64,000 bases of DNA from a virus. Numbering within the stretch: the first letter of the stretch is position 1; each line of letters opens with the position of its first letter. The notes below the pieces were generated by a model that was given only the letters and a program-made list of their open reading frames with translations, searched no databases and had not been told where the DNA came from. The stretch is taken from positions 1 through 64,000 of the IMG/VR virus record IMGVR_UViG_3300008448_000012; one strand, 5' to 3'. A program made the position numbers and the translations under genes. Shown one piece after another: positions 28,491 to 36,900 of the stretch.

Positions 28491-28633
28491 TGGCAACTTG
28501 TAGAAATTGCGGAAGAAATGTTGGCTGTGGATGCCAACTTACAAATGGGCTCTGTGGGGCTTGTAACGCAGCAATTAAAAAAGGACTAAAAAAGTTTAAA
28601 GATGTTATCTCCAAAATTAGTCAACTGTATTGA
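28490..28633 (+). CDS. Cys-rich 47-residue mini-protein
   Basis: TAATG overlap with the previous gene; product MATCRNCGRNVGCGCQLTNG…, LCGACNAAIKKGLKKFKDV. Six Cys in C-x2-C, C-x-C and C-x2-C form, probably a zinc knuckle, then a basic helix. The last 32 bases overlap the next gene. Because it is a coupled gene within the virion operon, it may assist assembly of its Cys-rich neighbours. Confidence 0.7.
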   Translation: MATCRNCGRNVGCGCQLTNGLCGACNAAIKKGLKKFKDVISKISQLY

Positions 28634-28868
28634 TTGTACAACTCCACAGGCACTCATATCTGATATTGATTGCAGGTTGACAGAGTTGGCAAACAACCAG
28701 TACAATAACATTGTATTCATCCTAAATCTTCCTTTCCCTGGACAAGTGATAGATGATTTGCTGAATTACAAAAGAATATTAACCTATAAGTTGTGTAATC
28801 CAAATTACGCATCAGCTTATACAGTTCAAATGATCGCTAGTAGAGTTAAAGTTTTAATTCATAAATAA
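28602..28868 (+). CDS. Hypothetical 88-residue virion-operon protein
   Basis: MLSPKLVNCIDCTTPQALIS…, a helical pattern with ANNQYNNIVFILNLPFPGQV and a hydrophobic-basic end (IASRVKVLIHK). It overlaps the Cys-rich gene by 32 bases and lies eight bases before the fibre gene. Possibly a fibre assembly factor, on position only. Confidence 0.65.
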   Translation: MLSPKLVNCIDCTTPQALISDIDCRLTELANNQYNNIVFILNLPFPGQVIDDLLNYKRILTYKLCNPNYASAYTVQMIASRVKVLIHK

Positions 28869-28875
28869 TTATAAA

Positions 28876-30000
28876 ATGGCTTGTAATAATTGCTATAACG
28901 GATGTGTAGAAACAACATCTGATAAATGCGTAAGATATACAGGTGAGAATGTTGAAGCACTCAGCATCGCAAATGGTGACAATCTGTACACTGTAGAACA
29001 AGCATTGATTAATGCTGTAGTTTCTTTCCTTGATGGAACAGGTATAGATATTACAATTGATCCAGCTGCATACTGTGCTCTTGTAACATCCTATCTCCCT
29101 GAATGTAAACCTATATGTGCTCCTCCTACAGCTGTAGAATTGTTTGAAGCCCTTGTAAAAGCTGCTTGTGATCTTCAAGTACAAATAGAAGATGTTGCTG
29201 CAGATATTGCTACATTGAATGCTGATTACGATGTTGATTGTCTTTCTGGTGTAACAAGTAGCTCAGACACACATGCTGTTCTCCAAGCTGCTATTACTAA
29301 GATATGTGAACTTGGTGTAGATCTCAGTGCTCTTGCTCTTGATGTAGATACAAACTATGTTAAGATTGCAGACCTAAACACTCTTATTCAAGACTATCTT
29401 GATAGCATATCTGTATCAACAAAATACTACAACAAAATGGTTCCATACACTGTTGTAGAATACTATGGTCCTCTCACAGGAAATTTTGATGCCACTGGTG
29501 CAGGTCTTGGTGATTGGGAGAAAATCTATCTGTGTAATGGATTGAATGGAACTCCTGATAAAAGAGGTAGGGTTGGTGTTGGTGCTATTGTAGGAGTTGG
29601 TGGAGGAGCTTTGAATCCTTCAGTAGATCCTTCCACTCCAGGTAATCCAAACTATAGTTTGTTGCAAATTAGTGGTGCTAACACAATTACACTTAATTCT
29701 ACACAAATTCCTGCACATACGCACACAGCTACAGCATCAATCACTGATCCTGGTCACAGACACGATATATGGGGAATTACAGGAGGTGATAACCAAGACA
29801 ATAGTAACACTGTAAGGTTTGCAGGTGGTGATAAAGATCAAGGAGAAACAGCTTTCTATTTTACAAATACACAAGCTTGTCAAACTTCTACAACAGGAAT
29901 TAGTGCTTCTATTTCAGTTAATGCTAGCACTGGTGGTGGTGCAGGACACGCCAATATACAACCTGTACTGGCTTGTTACTATATTATGTACATACCTTAA
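28876..30000 (+). CDS. Tail fibre protein with collar-type C-terminal domain
   Basis: 374 residues. The first part is Cys-containing (MACNNCYNGCVETTSDKCVR) and helical. From about residue 200, DWEKIYLCNGLNGTPDKRGR then VGVGAIVGVG is the start of a phage tail-collar domain. IPAHTHTATASITDPGHRHD carries two H-x-H motifs typical of metal-binding fibre tips, and the end is GGGAGHANIQPVLACYYIMY. That order (GTPD.RGR, H-x-H, AHANIQP) is well known from short fibres and microcystin-dependent-like proteins. It probably binds the host surface. Confidence 0.85.
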   Translation: MACNNCYNGCVETTSDKCVRYTGENVEALSIANGDNLYTVEQALINAVVSFLDGTGIDITIDPAAYCALVTSYLPECKPICAPPTAVELFEALVKAACDLQVQIEDVAADIATLNADYDVDCLSGVTSSSDTHAVLQAAITKICELGVDLSALALDVDTNYVKIADLNTLIQDYLDSISVSTKYYNKMVPYTVVEYYGPLTGNFDATGAGLGDWEKIYLCNGLNGTPDKRGRVGVGAIVGVGGGALNPSVDPSTPGNPNYSLLQISGANTITLNSTQIPAHTHTATASITDPGHRHDIWGITGGDNQDNSNTVRFAGGDKDQGETAFYFTNTQACQTSTTGISASISVNASTGGGAGHANIQPVLACYYIMYIP

Positions 30001-30010
30001 TATTTAAATT

Positions 30011-30343
30011 ATGGCTTGCGTACCTGGAATGCCTTGTTATAACGTTCCTGTAGTGGTTTACACTACATATCCCTCAACATGCACTGTTCCTATATTTGCA
30101 GGTTATCCCATCAGTTCTGATTTGATAACCTATGTAGGACCAAACCTACCATGTTCAGGAACTCTCAACAACGACTTTCTTACAGTTGCTCTTCAAAAGA
30201 TAGATGAGAAGATTTGTCCTCAGACAATGGCTCAAGCTATTATTGATGCAATTACAACAAACTCTGAATTGTCTGCAGCATTTTGTGAATTAGTTAGCAA
30301 TTGTCAATTCTTAACTAGCACAACTACTACTGTAGCACCATAA
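30011..30343 (+). CDS. Small virion protein with Thr-rich end
   Basis: 110 residues: MACVPGMPCYNVPVVVYTTY…, a short helical part (QTMAQAIIDAITTNSELSAA) and the end TSTTTTVAP. It shares the Thr-run C-terminus with three other virion genes and the MAC…C start with the fibre gene upstream. Probably a fibre or capsid accessory protein. A double hairpin terminator follows. Confidence 0.65.
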   Translation: MACVPGMPCYNVPVVVYTTYPSTCTVPIFAGYPISSDLITYVGPNLPCSGTLNNDFLTVALQKIDEKICPQTMAQAIIDAITTNSELSAAFCELVSNCQFLTSTTTTVAP

Positions 30344-30351
30344 TACTAAAA

Positions 30352-30412
30352 ACCCTGTTTTTGTTGGTTTTACAGGGTGGCACCCCTGCCCTTTCTAGGG
30401 TGGGGGTTTTTT
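30352..30412 (+). terminator. Tandem hairpin terminator
   Basis: First ACCCTGT/ACAGGGT (30352-30378), then ACCCCTGCCCT/AGGGTGGGGGT (30382-30407) followed by TTTTTT. It closes the capsid-fibre unit. Confidence 0.9.
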
Positions 30413-30454
30413 AATTATATCAGTTAACCTATATAATTACATTAGTTAAAATAA

Positions 30455-30487
30455 TTTGGTATATTTCAAATTTATTTCTTACCTTTA
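30455..30487 (+). promoter_or_regulatory. Bacteroidetes-type promoter
   Basis: TTTG, 21 bases, TACCTTTA, 26 bases before the ATG at 30514. It matches TAnnTTTG in all but the last base. Lying directly after a strong terminator, it should start the tail unit. Confidence 0.65.
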
Positions 30488-30513
30488 CATCAATTTAACC
30501 AATCTATTTCTAA

Positions 30514-31767
30514 ATGGCTGATAATCAATATCTTCTCAACGAATTGCAGCAATTGCTAAGTTGGAAAAAAAGTAAAAAATTCTACGCTGAGAAGCTAGGG
30601 ATTTCAGAAGAAGAAGTGAGTGAGTTGTTAAAGGAATTGAGGTCAGGAAATGAATCAATAAGAACTGAAGCTGAAACAGCTAGCTACATTGACGAACTTG
30701 AAGAAGCTATTGTCAAATATGTAGAAGATGTTCAGAAGGGTGTTGGTGAGGTGACATTTAACTCTCCTGAAGAGATAAAGTCTTTGGATGATCTTGTTGA
30801 GAAATGTAAAATTGATATTACCAAGTGGGATGTAACTAAATATGTTCAAAACTATTGGGGAAATTCTAAAACTCCTCATTGGCAAGTGAAAGCTTGGCTT
30901 AGCAAGAAAACAGTTGAAGACAATTTCAAAAATGAATTCATCTCTTTTCTTGAGACATACAAACCATTTTCAGATTTTGTAGAACCTCCTTTCTACGATG
31001 GTTGCAAACCTATCGCTTGTATGATTGTAAACAAGCAGGATTCCCATTATGACAAATATGATACAGATGGGAACAATGCAATCTACCATAGGTTTGATAA
31101 TATTATCTCCAAGATTAGTACAATCCTTACACAAGCATCTCTGTCCAACTATTTGTCTGAAGTTTATTATGTTGTTGGATCAGATGAGTTTAATAGTGAG
31201 TTTACAGGAACAACTACAAAAGGCACTCCTCAGCAAAACATTCTAACACATCATGGTTCATTCGAACTGATATGTAATCATGAGATTGAAATGATTAACT
31301 TGTTGCTGGGCAAATGTGATTCTGTTAATGTTATTTATGTTCCTGGAAACCATGATGAATATGTTGGATGGCATCTAATCAAATGGTTGGAAGCTTATTT
31401 CAGACATGATGAAAGAGTGAGTTTTGACACTTCTGCAAACTATAGAAAGTATATAAGTTTTGGAAATACAGCAATGATGCTCAATCATGGTGATGCTATG
31501 AAACCAGCTAAACTTGCTGGCATATTTCCAATTGAGTTTAGAGAAGATTGGTCATACCATAACAACTTCTATATATTCACTGGAGATAAGCATCACGAAT
31601 TGAGTCAAGACTTTAATGGAATTAAATTTTATCAAATACCTGCATTTTCTAATGCAAAGAGTTCCTGGGACAATAAGAATGGGTATGTTGGATCAAAAGG
31701 TGAAGTGACTGGATTTCTTATTGAATATCACAATGGAATGACGAATATATTCAAACAATACTTATAA
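30514..31767 (+). CDS. Calcineurin-like metallophosphoesterase with N-terminal helix-turn-helix
   Basis: 417 residues. The N-terminus, SWKKSKKFYAEKLGISEEEV, looks like a helix-turn-helix. The metallophosphoesterase motifs follow in order: a D-x-H-like NKQDSHYDKYD, then YVVGSDEFNSE, GNHDEYVGWHL (G278-N-H-D-E), LNHGDAMKP and FTGDKHHELSQ near the C-terminus. Such enzymes hydrolyse phosphodiesters using two metal ions. Placed between fibre and ring genes, it may be a structural-operon nuclease or phosphatase packaged in the virion, or one that acts late on DNA. The substrate is unknown. Confidence 0.85.
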   Translation: MADNQYLLNELQQLLSWKKSKKFYAEKLGISEEEVSELLKELRSGNESIRTEAETASYIDELEEAIVKYVEDVQKGVGEVTFNSPEEIKSLDDLVEKCKIDITKWDVTKYVQNYWGNSKTPHWQVKAWLSKKTVEDNFKNEFISFLETYKPFSDFVEPPFYDGCKPIACMIVNKQDSHYDKYDTDGNNAIYHRFDNIISKISTILTQASLSNYLSEVYYVVGSDEFNSEFTGTTTKGTPQQNILTHHGSFELICNHEIEMINLLLGKCDSVNVIYVPGNHDEYVGWHLIKWLEAYFRHDERVSFDTSANYRKYISFGNTAMMLNHGDAMKPAKLAGIFPIEFREDWSYHNNFYIFTGDKHHELSQDFNGIKFYQIPAFSNAKSSWDNKNGYVGSKGEVTGFLIEYHNGMTNIFKQYL

Positions 31768-32492
31768 TGGCAACATTAAGAAAATTGGTTTCAGATGTAC
31801 GTAGTATGCACAAGTTGCTTTCTACAGATTCCCTTATTACAGATAGGGCAATTGCTTCTGAGATTAAAAATAATTCTCTTCTTCTTATAAAGAGAGAAAC
31901 TAACCTAAGAAAACTTTGGGCAACAGATACATTGTTCACTACCCTTCCTTGTTTGGAAATGGTAGAAGTTCCTATTTCAGAATGTTGTGATTATGTAGAT
32001 CCATGTTCTATAGGAAGAAGTAAATTCAAGCTTCCACGTATTGCTGAGGGAAACTATCAATACATTATTCAAGGTGTCTACTCAATCAATGCAATGAGTG
32101 GACAAGGAAAGAAACTTAAAGAAATTACAGTAAACAGATATATAAATCTTTTGAAACTTCCAATAATAAAGAACGAACAATACTATTGGATTCAAAATGA
32201 ATATCTGTATGTCAACAATCCATATCTTAAGGCAATCAGAATTTCTGCTTTATTTGAGAACGATGTTCCAAATGAATTGCTTTATCCAGAATGTTGTTGT
32301 GGAGAGGATATAGTTGTAGAAGATTTCTGCAAGAATCCTCTTGATAAACCATATGCTCTTCCTGGATATTTGCAATCACAGGTTTTGGAACTTACAACAA
32401 AGAAACTGTTGTCTACTTATTTTGCTATTAAAACTGACCTTACAGAAGATGGATTGGACGGACAAGCTCCGAATGTTAAACCAACCAGTTAA
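31767..32492 (+). CDS. Ring / adaptor protein (inferred)
   Basis: 241 residues. MATLRKLVSDVRSMHKLLST…, a beta core (FKLPRIAEGNYQYIIQGVYS, KAIRISALFEND), a CCCGED cluster and a C-terminal helix (GYLQSQVLELTTKKLLSTYF). The beta-core plus terminal helix resembles connector proteins at portal-tail interfaces, as in the gene at 25958. TAATG overlaps link it to both neighbours. Role inferred. Confidence 0.65.
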   Translation: MATLRKLVSDVRSMHKLLSTDSLITDRAIASEIKNNSLLLIKRETNLRKLWATDTLFTTLPCLEMVEVPISECCDYVDPCSIGRSKFKLPRIAEGNYQYIIQGVYSINAMSGQGKKLKEITVNRYINLLKLPIIKNEQYYWIQNEYLYVNNPYLKAIRISALFENDVPNELLYPECCCGEDIVVEDFCKNPLDKPYALPGYLQSQVLELTTKKLLSTYFAIKTDLTEDGLDGQAPNVKPTS

Positions 32493-32965
32493 TGAGGACA
32501 AAGATTGAATGGCGAAGTGCAAGTAAGGAAAACTATCAAAACTTCTGTAAGAAGCATCCAGACATAAAGTTGAACTTTGATGAATGGAAAGATATTATCT
32601 ACAGATTCAACGAAGCATTTAGAAACTACATTCTTGAGACAGGTTATAAGGAAAAGCTTCCTTATGGTTTTGGTGAGTTTTCAGTTACAAAGAAAATAAG
32701 ACGAAAGAAGAAAGGACTCAATGATGAGTTTGTAAATCTTGCTGTTGACTGGAAAAGAACAAAGGAAAGAGGAAAGATCACCTACAATTTTAATTACCAC
32801 ACAGAAGGGTATTTCTTTGGTTGGTTATGGTTTAAAGAAACTGCCAGACTAAAGGGTACACAATTTTGGTATTTCAAAGCTTCACGTGTAACGTCAAGAA
32901 TGATAGCACATTATATTAACGCTGATGAAAAATATCAGTATTTGTATCAAGAATGGAGAAAATAA
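32492..32965 (+). CDS. Hypothetical tail/connector protein, 157 residues
   Basis: MRTKIEWRSASKENYQNFCK…, then NFDEWKDIIYRFNEAFRNYI and a segment KLPYGFGEFSVTKKIRRKKK, which recalls HU-type 'L..G.GEF…'. A beta/aromatic end follows (YFFGWLWFKETARLKGTQFW). It could be a second, divergent DNA-binding protein acting in the virion. The TAATG start and tight spacing support it as a gene. Confidence 0.65.
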   Translation: MRTKIEWRSASKENYQNFCKKHPDIKLNFDEWKDIIYRFNEAFRNYILETGYKEKLPYGFGEFSVTKKIRRKKKGLNDEFVNLAVDWKRTKERGKITYNFNYHTEGYFFGWLWFKETARLKGTQFWYFKASRVTSRMIAHYINADEKYQYLYQEWRK

Positions 32966-32971
32966 AAAATA

Positions 32972-33907
32972 ATGAGTTATTATTACAAATATAATTTCGT
33001 AAGCCCTGAACCAGTTTATTCTACTATAAAAGAAGAACTGAAAAGCTATTTTGATACAGGGGCAATCGATGATTTGCTTTTCCCCACTTATACAGACAAA
33101 TGTCTTAGGAAGTTGGGTAAATCGTCTTATGAAATTCAAGAAACCTATCTTGATATCGAAGACTTTGAAGCAAGACTTCCTGATAACTTCTTTGCTGTAA
33201 GAGAAGCATGGATGTGTACAACTGTAAATGGTTATCCATATCAATCAGCAAACTCATTCTATTCTCAAGCTTCTACAGAGACAACTATTCAGGTGAGCCC
33301 TGTTATATCTGGAGGAACACCATGTACAAACCCAAGTTGTACAACTCCTGGTTGTGATGGTCACACATGCATGCCTGAATTGATACAAGCTGTATACAAG
33401 ACCAACAATTCACTCAATCGTTCTGTACAAAGACAATATTTGCTTAAACCAGGAAACATTTCTGTAAAAGCACATTGTACATTGGATTGTGCAAATCTTG
33501 GAAGTTCTTCTCTTGATAGCTTTGATATCAGAGATAATAAGTTTGTTACAAACTTTAGAAATGGTGTTGTTCATTTGGTATTCTATGCATACGAATATGA
33601 CAATGCTGGCAATCAAATGATTCCAGACAACTTTCGTATCAGGGAATATATTGAGCACTTTATTAAGTTTAAAGTTTTTGAAACTCTTGCTAATCAAATA
33701 AATGATGAAACATTCAATCAGATTCAACAGAAGCTTGCTTATTACAAACAGTTGTCTGAAGAAGCATACATCATGGCTGATATAGAGGTGAAGAAACAAG
33801 ATGTCTATGCTAAACAAAGAAGGATAGTTCAAGACCTGAACAGATTCAATATGTATGAACTTCCAAACAGAACCAATAGGTATGGTTGGAGAAGAAATGG
33901 ACAATAA
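32972..33907 (+). CDS. Ring / tail tube protein of crAss-like type (inferred)
   Basis: 311 residues. MSYYYKYNFVSPEPVYSTIK…, a Cys-rich insert (CTNPSCTTPGCDGHTC, about 112-127) and a helical C-terminus (MADIEVKKQDVYAKQRRIVQ). The strand-rich middle (VVHLVFYAYEYD, followed by NFRIREYIEHFIKF) resembles conserved ring proteins between portal and tail barrel. The start of the barrel gene overlaps its stop. The Cys-rich insert may bind zinc. Confidence 0.7.
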   Translation: MSYYYKYNFVSPEPVYSTIKEELKSYFDTGAIDDLLFPTYTDKCLRKLGKSSYEIQETYLDIEDFEARLPDNFFAVREAWMCTTVNGYPYQSANSFYSQASTETTIQVSPVISGGTPCTNPSCTTPGCDGHTCMPELIQAVYKTNNSLNRSVQRQYLLKPGNISVKAHCTLDCANLGSSSLDSFDIRDNKFVTNFRNGVVHLVFYAYEYDNAGNQMIPDNFRIREYIEHFIKFKVFETLANQINDETFNQIQQKLAYYKQLSEEAYIMADIEVKKQDVYAKQRRIVQDLNRFNMYELPNRTNRYGWRRNGQ

Positions 33908-36900
33908 TGGCTGAACAAGAGCAATCAAACATAAGACAAGAGAGTAATGTAGCTACTACTGGCTTGAACATGGATCAAACCGTGAATCAAGTTAAGAAGG
34001 GACAGCTTACGTATGCTCTTAATGCTGCTGTAGAAAACTTTGATGCAACATCTGTAAACTATCAAAATGAACCAGGAAACGAACTATGTTTTGAGTTTCC
34101 TCAAGGATATCATTTGATTGGTGAGCATTTTATAAATGAGAAGAACAAGCATATATTCTTTCTTACAAATCCTGAAACAGGAGAAAGTGAGATTGGATAT
34201 ATGGATAACAATGATTGTGTCTACAGAACATATGTCAATGCTAATTGCTTAAACTTCAATATCGATTATCCAATTCACAAAGCTGTACATAAGATTACAA
34301 ACTGTACAACAGAAATCTATTGGACAGATGGATTCAACTCACGCAGATATCTGGATCTTGAGAATCTTCCTTATAAGATTCAAGAGGGCACTGATGTTTG
34401 TGACAACAAAACAACCACTGAAATAGACTGCAATAAACTGAACATCCAACCAAATTTTAATATTCCTAATCTTGAGATTACGAATGTTATCAATGGAGGA
34501 AATCTAATTGCAGGAACTTATCAGTTTGCAATTCAATACTGTGATGCAAATGGAGGTGCTTACACATCGTATTATTCTGTAACCAATCCTACACCAATTG
34601 CAAATCCTCAGTTCACCACTCCTGATTTTAACTACCCTGTAGGAAGATCTATTGTAGTGGATATCACTAACATAGATGTAACTGGTTATTATAAGTATTA
34701 CAATGTTGCAGTGATAAAAACTGTAAATGATATTACATCTGTTGAGCTTGTTGGAACTTATTTCATAGATGACTCAAGTAATCAAATAACGTACACTGGT
34801 CAAAATCAAACTCAGATCAGGCTTACAATCAACGATATATTTGAGAAGTTTCCATATTACGATATTGCACAAGACTTGACAGCTGTTCAAGATGTTCTTG
34901 TTTGGGATAATCTTACATCTATCGATAGAATCAACTATCAGCAGATTGCCAATCAAATAGATCTTAAGTGGCAAACTTATAAACTCCCTGCAAACGAAGA
35001 TTATTCAGATGAGTTGAATGCAACAAATCTTAGAGGTTATCTAAGAGATGAGGTGTATGCATTTGAAGTTGTATTCCTTCTGAGGAACGGTAAGCAAACA
35101 GATGGTTTTCATATTCCTGGTAGGGAAATATCCTACAGCGAGCTTATACAACCAGATGTTCCTAACACCAATCCTGACTTTATTGGAGAAGGAACAAGTG
35201 CTCCATATTGGAAAATATATAACACAGCTTCTGTAATTGGAGCTGCTACAGGCCCAAACATTGGTAATGCTACACCATACGAATATGGTGAATTTGCATA
35301 TTGGGAATCTACAGAAGTGTATCCATGTAATGATGCTGTTTGGGGAAGCCTTGCTAATCAACCAATCAGACATCATAAGTTTCCTGATGTTCTTGTAAGT
35401 CCTATATTTGAAAGTGGTACACCCACAATCAGCTATAGTGGTACATACACAAACTTAAAAATGGAAAATGCTGCCATCTATCCAATAGGACTAAGGATAG
35501 ATGTTCCTCAAGTTTATCAAGCTATAGCAGCATCCAATCTTACACAAGAACAAAAAGAAAGTGTTATTGGATTTAAAATAGTTAGAGGAAACAGAAGCAC
35601 AAACAGTTCTATCATAGCAAAGGGAATTCTTAGAAATATCGGTGAATATGAAAGAGAAGGAACTTCCTATTATTTCCCCAACTATCCATACAACGATCTT
35701 AGGAAAGATCCATTTCTTCTTCAAGAAAACAATGCATTTGATGCTGTATGTAGGGAGTACCAAGTAACAATCACTGCTACTGGTAAACTTAATTATTACA
35801 GTTGTGATACAGGATTGCCAGTAGTAGATGATGTTACTATTGGAGATGTTGTTAATATATGTTCTACAAGCTTTCCAAAATTCTCAGACTCTGCCACTGG
35901 TACAATCACTGCGACTAACTATGGTACATACAATCTATGTACAATTGTTGGTAATGCTGGTAATAGGTTTTCCTATTTTCCACCAGATGCTGATAAACCT
36001 ACAGTTATTTGGGTTCCTGGTAATTTATTCACTACCAATTGCGAGGTTGTTGATTCAATAACAAAACCTATATTCATTGAAGGAAGTGACAGATATACAA
36101 TCACTTTGTTATCTGAAAACACAGGAGTGCTGAACTGTACAGTGAGTGTTGATCAGTTGGATGCATTCGCAACTGATAAATCTAAATATAGGTTTGTATT
36201 CAACTCTCCAGAAACTTCTTTTGGAAAACCTTTCCTTGGAAGTGTATTGAAATTGGAAAATGCAATATACGGTGCTGGTTCTGGTCATTTTGTACAAGTG
36301 AACAAGAACGCAATGTATAAACTTATTACTGAAGAAGCACAAAGAGATGCTTTGAAGTCAAGTGAAAAGATTGCAGATATAACATCTCCGTTTAGTCCAA
36401 CTGCAATGTTCACTGCCTATCAGGCATATCTGCAGATTTACATAAATGGAATTACTAGAAGAAATTACGCCAAGTCATATAACTCAATAGCCAAATATAA
36501 CTATTCAGCATCTATAGACAACAACTTGGGAGTTAAACAAAGAGAAATTGATATAACTCAATATCTCAGTCCTGGTGTTCAAAATGTTGGTGACGATCTG
36601 AATGTAAATAATTTCAATAGAGAGTCTTCTGTTTACATAAAGACAATTCAAGAAAAAGAAGGACTTCCTGTAGTCAGTCTTCCTTATCCTAGCTATACAC
36701 CAAATTTGCTTGTAGGAGGAGGAACCACACCTGCAATTGAAGATAAATCAAGATATACTATTTCTGAAAGAGGTAACTGTCTTAAGCCTGAGAAACAGTT
36801 TGATATATCTACAGTGACCTATTATGGATCTATAAAAAATATATTTGTAAATCAGTGGGGTCAAATGTATTCTTATGAAACAATTGACACAGGGTTTCAA

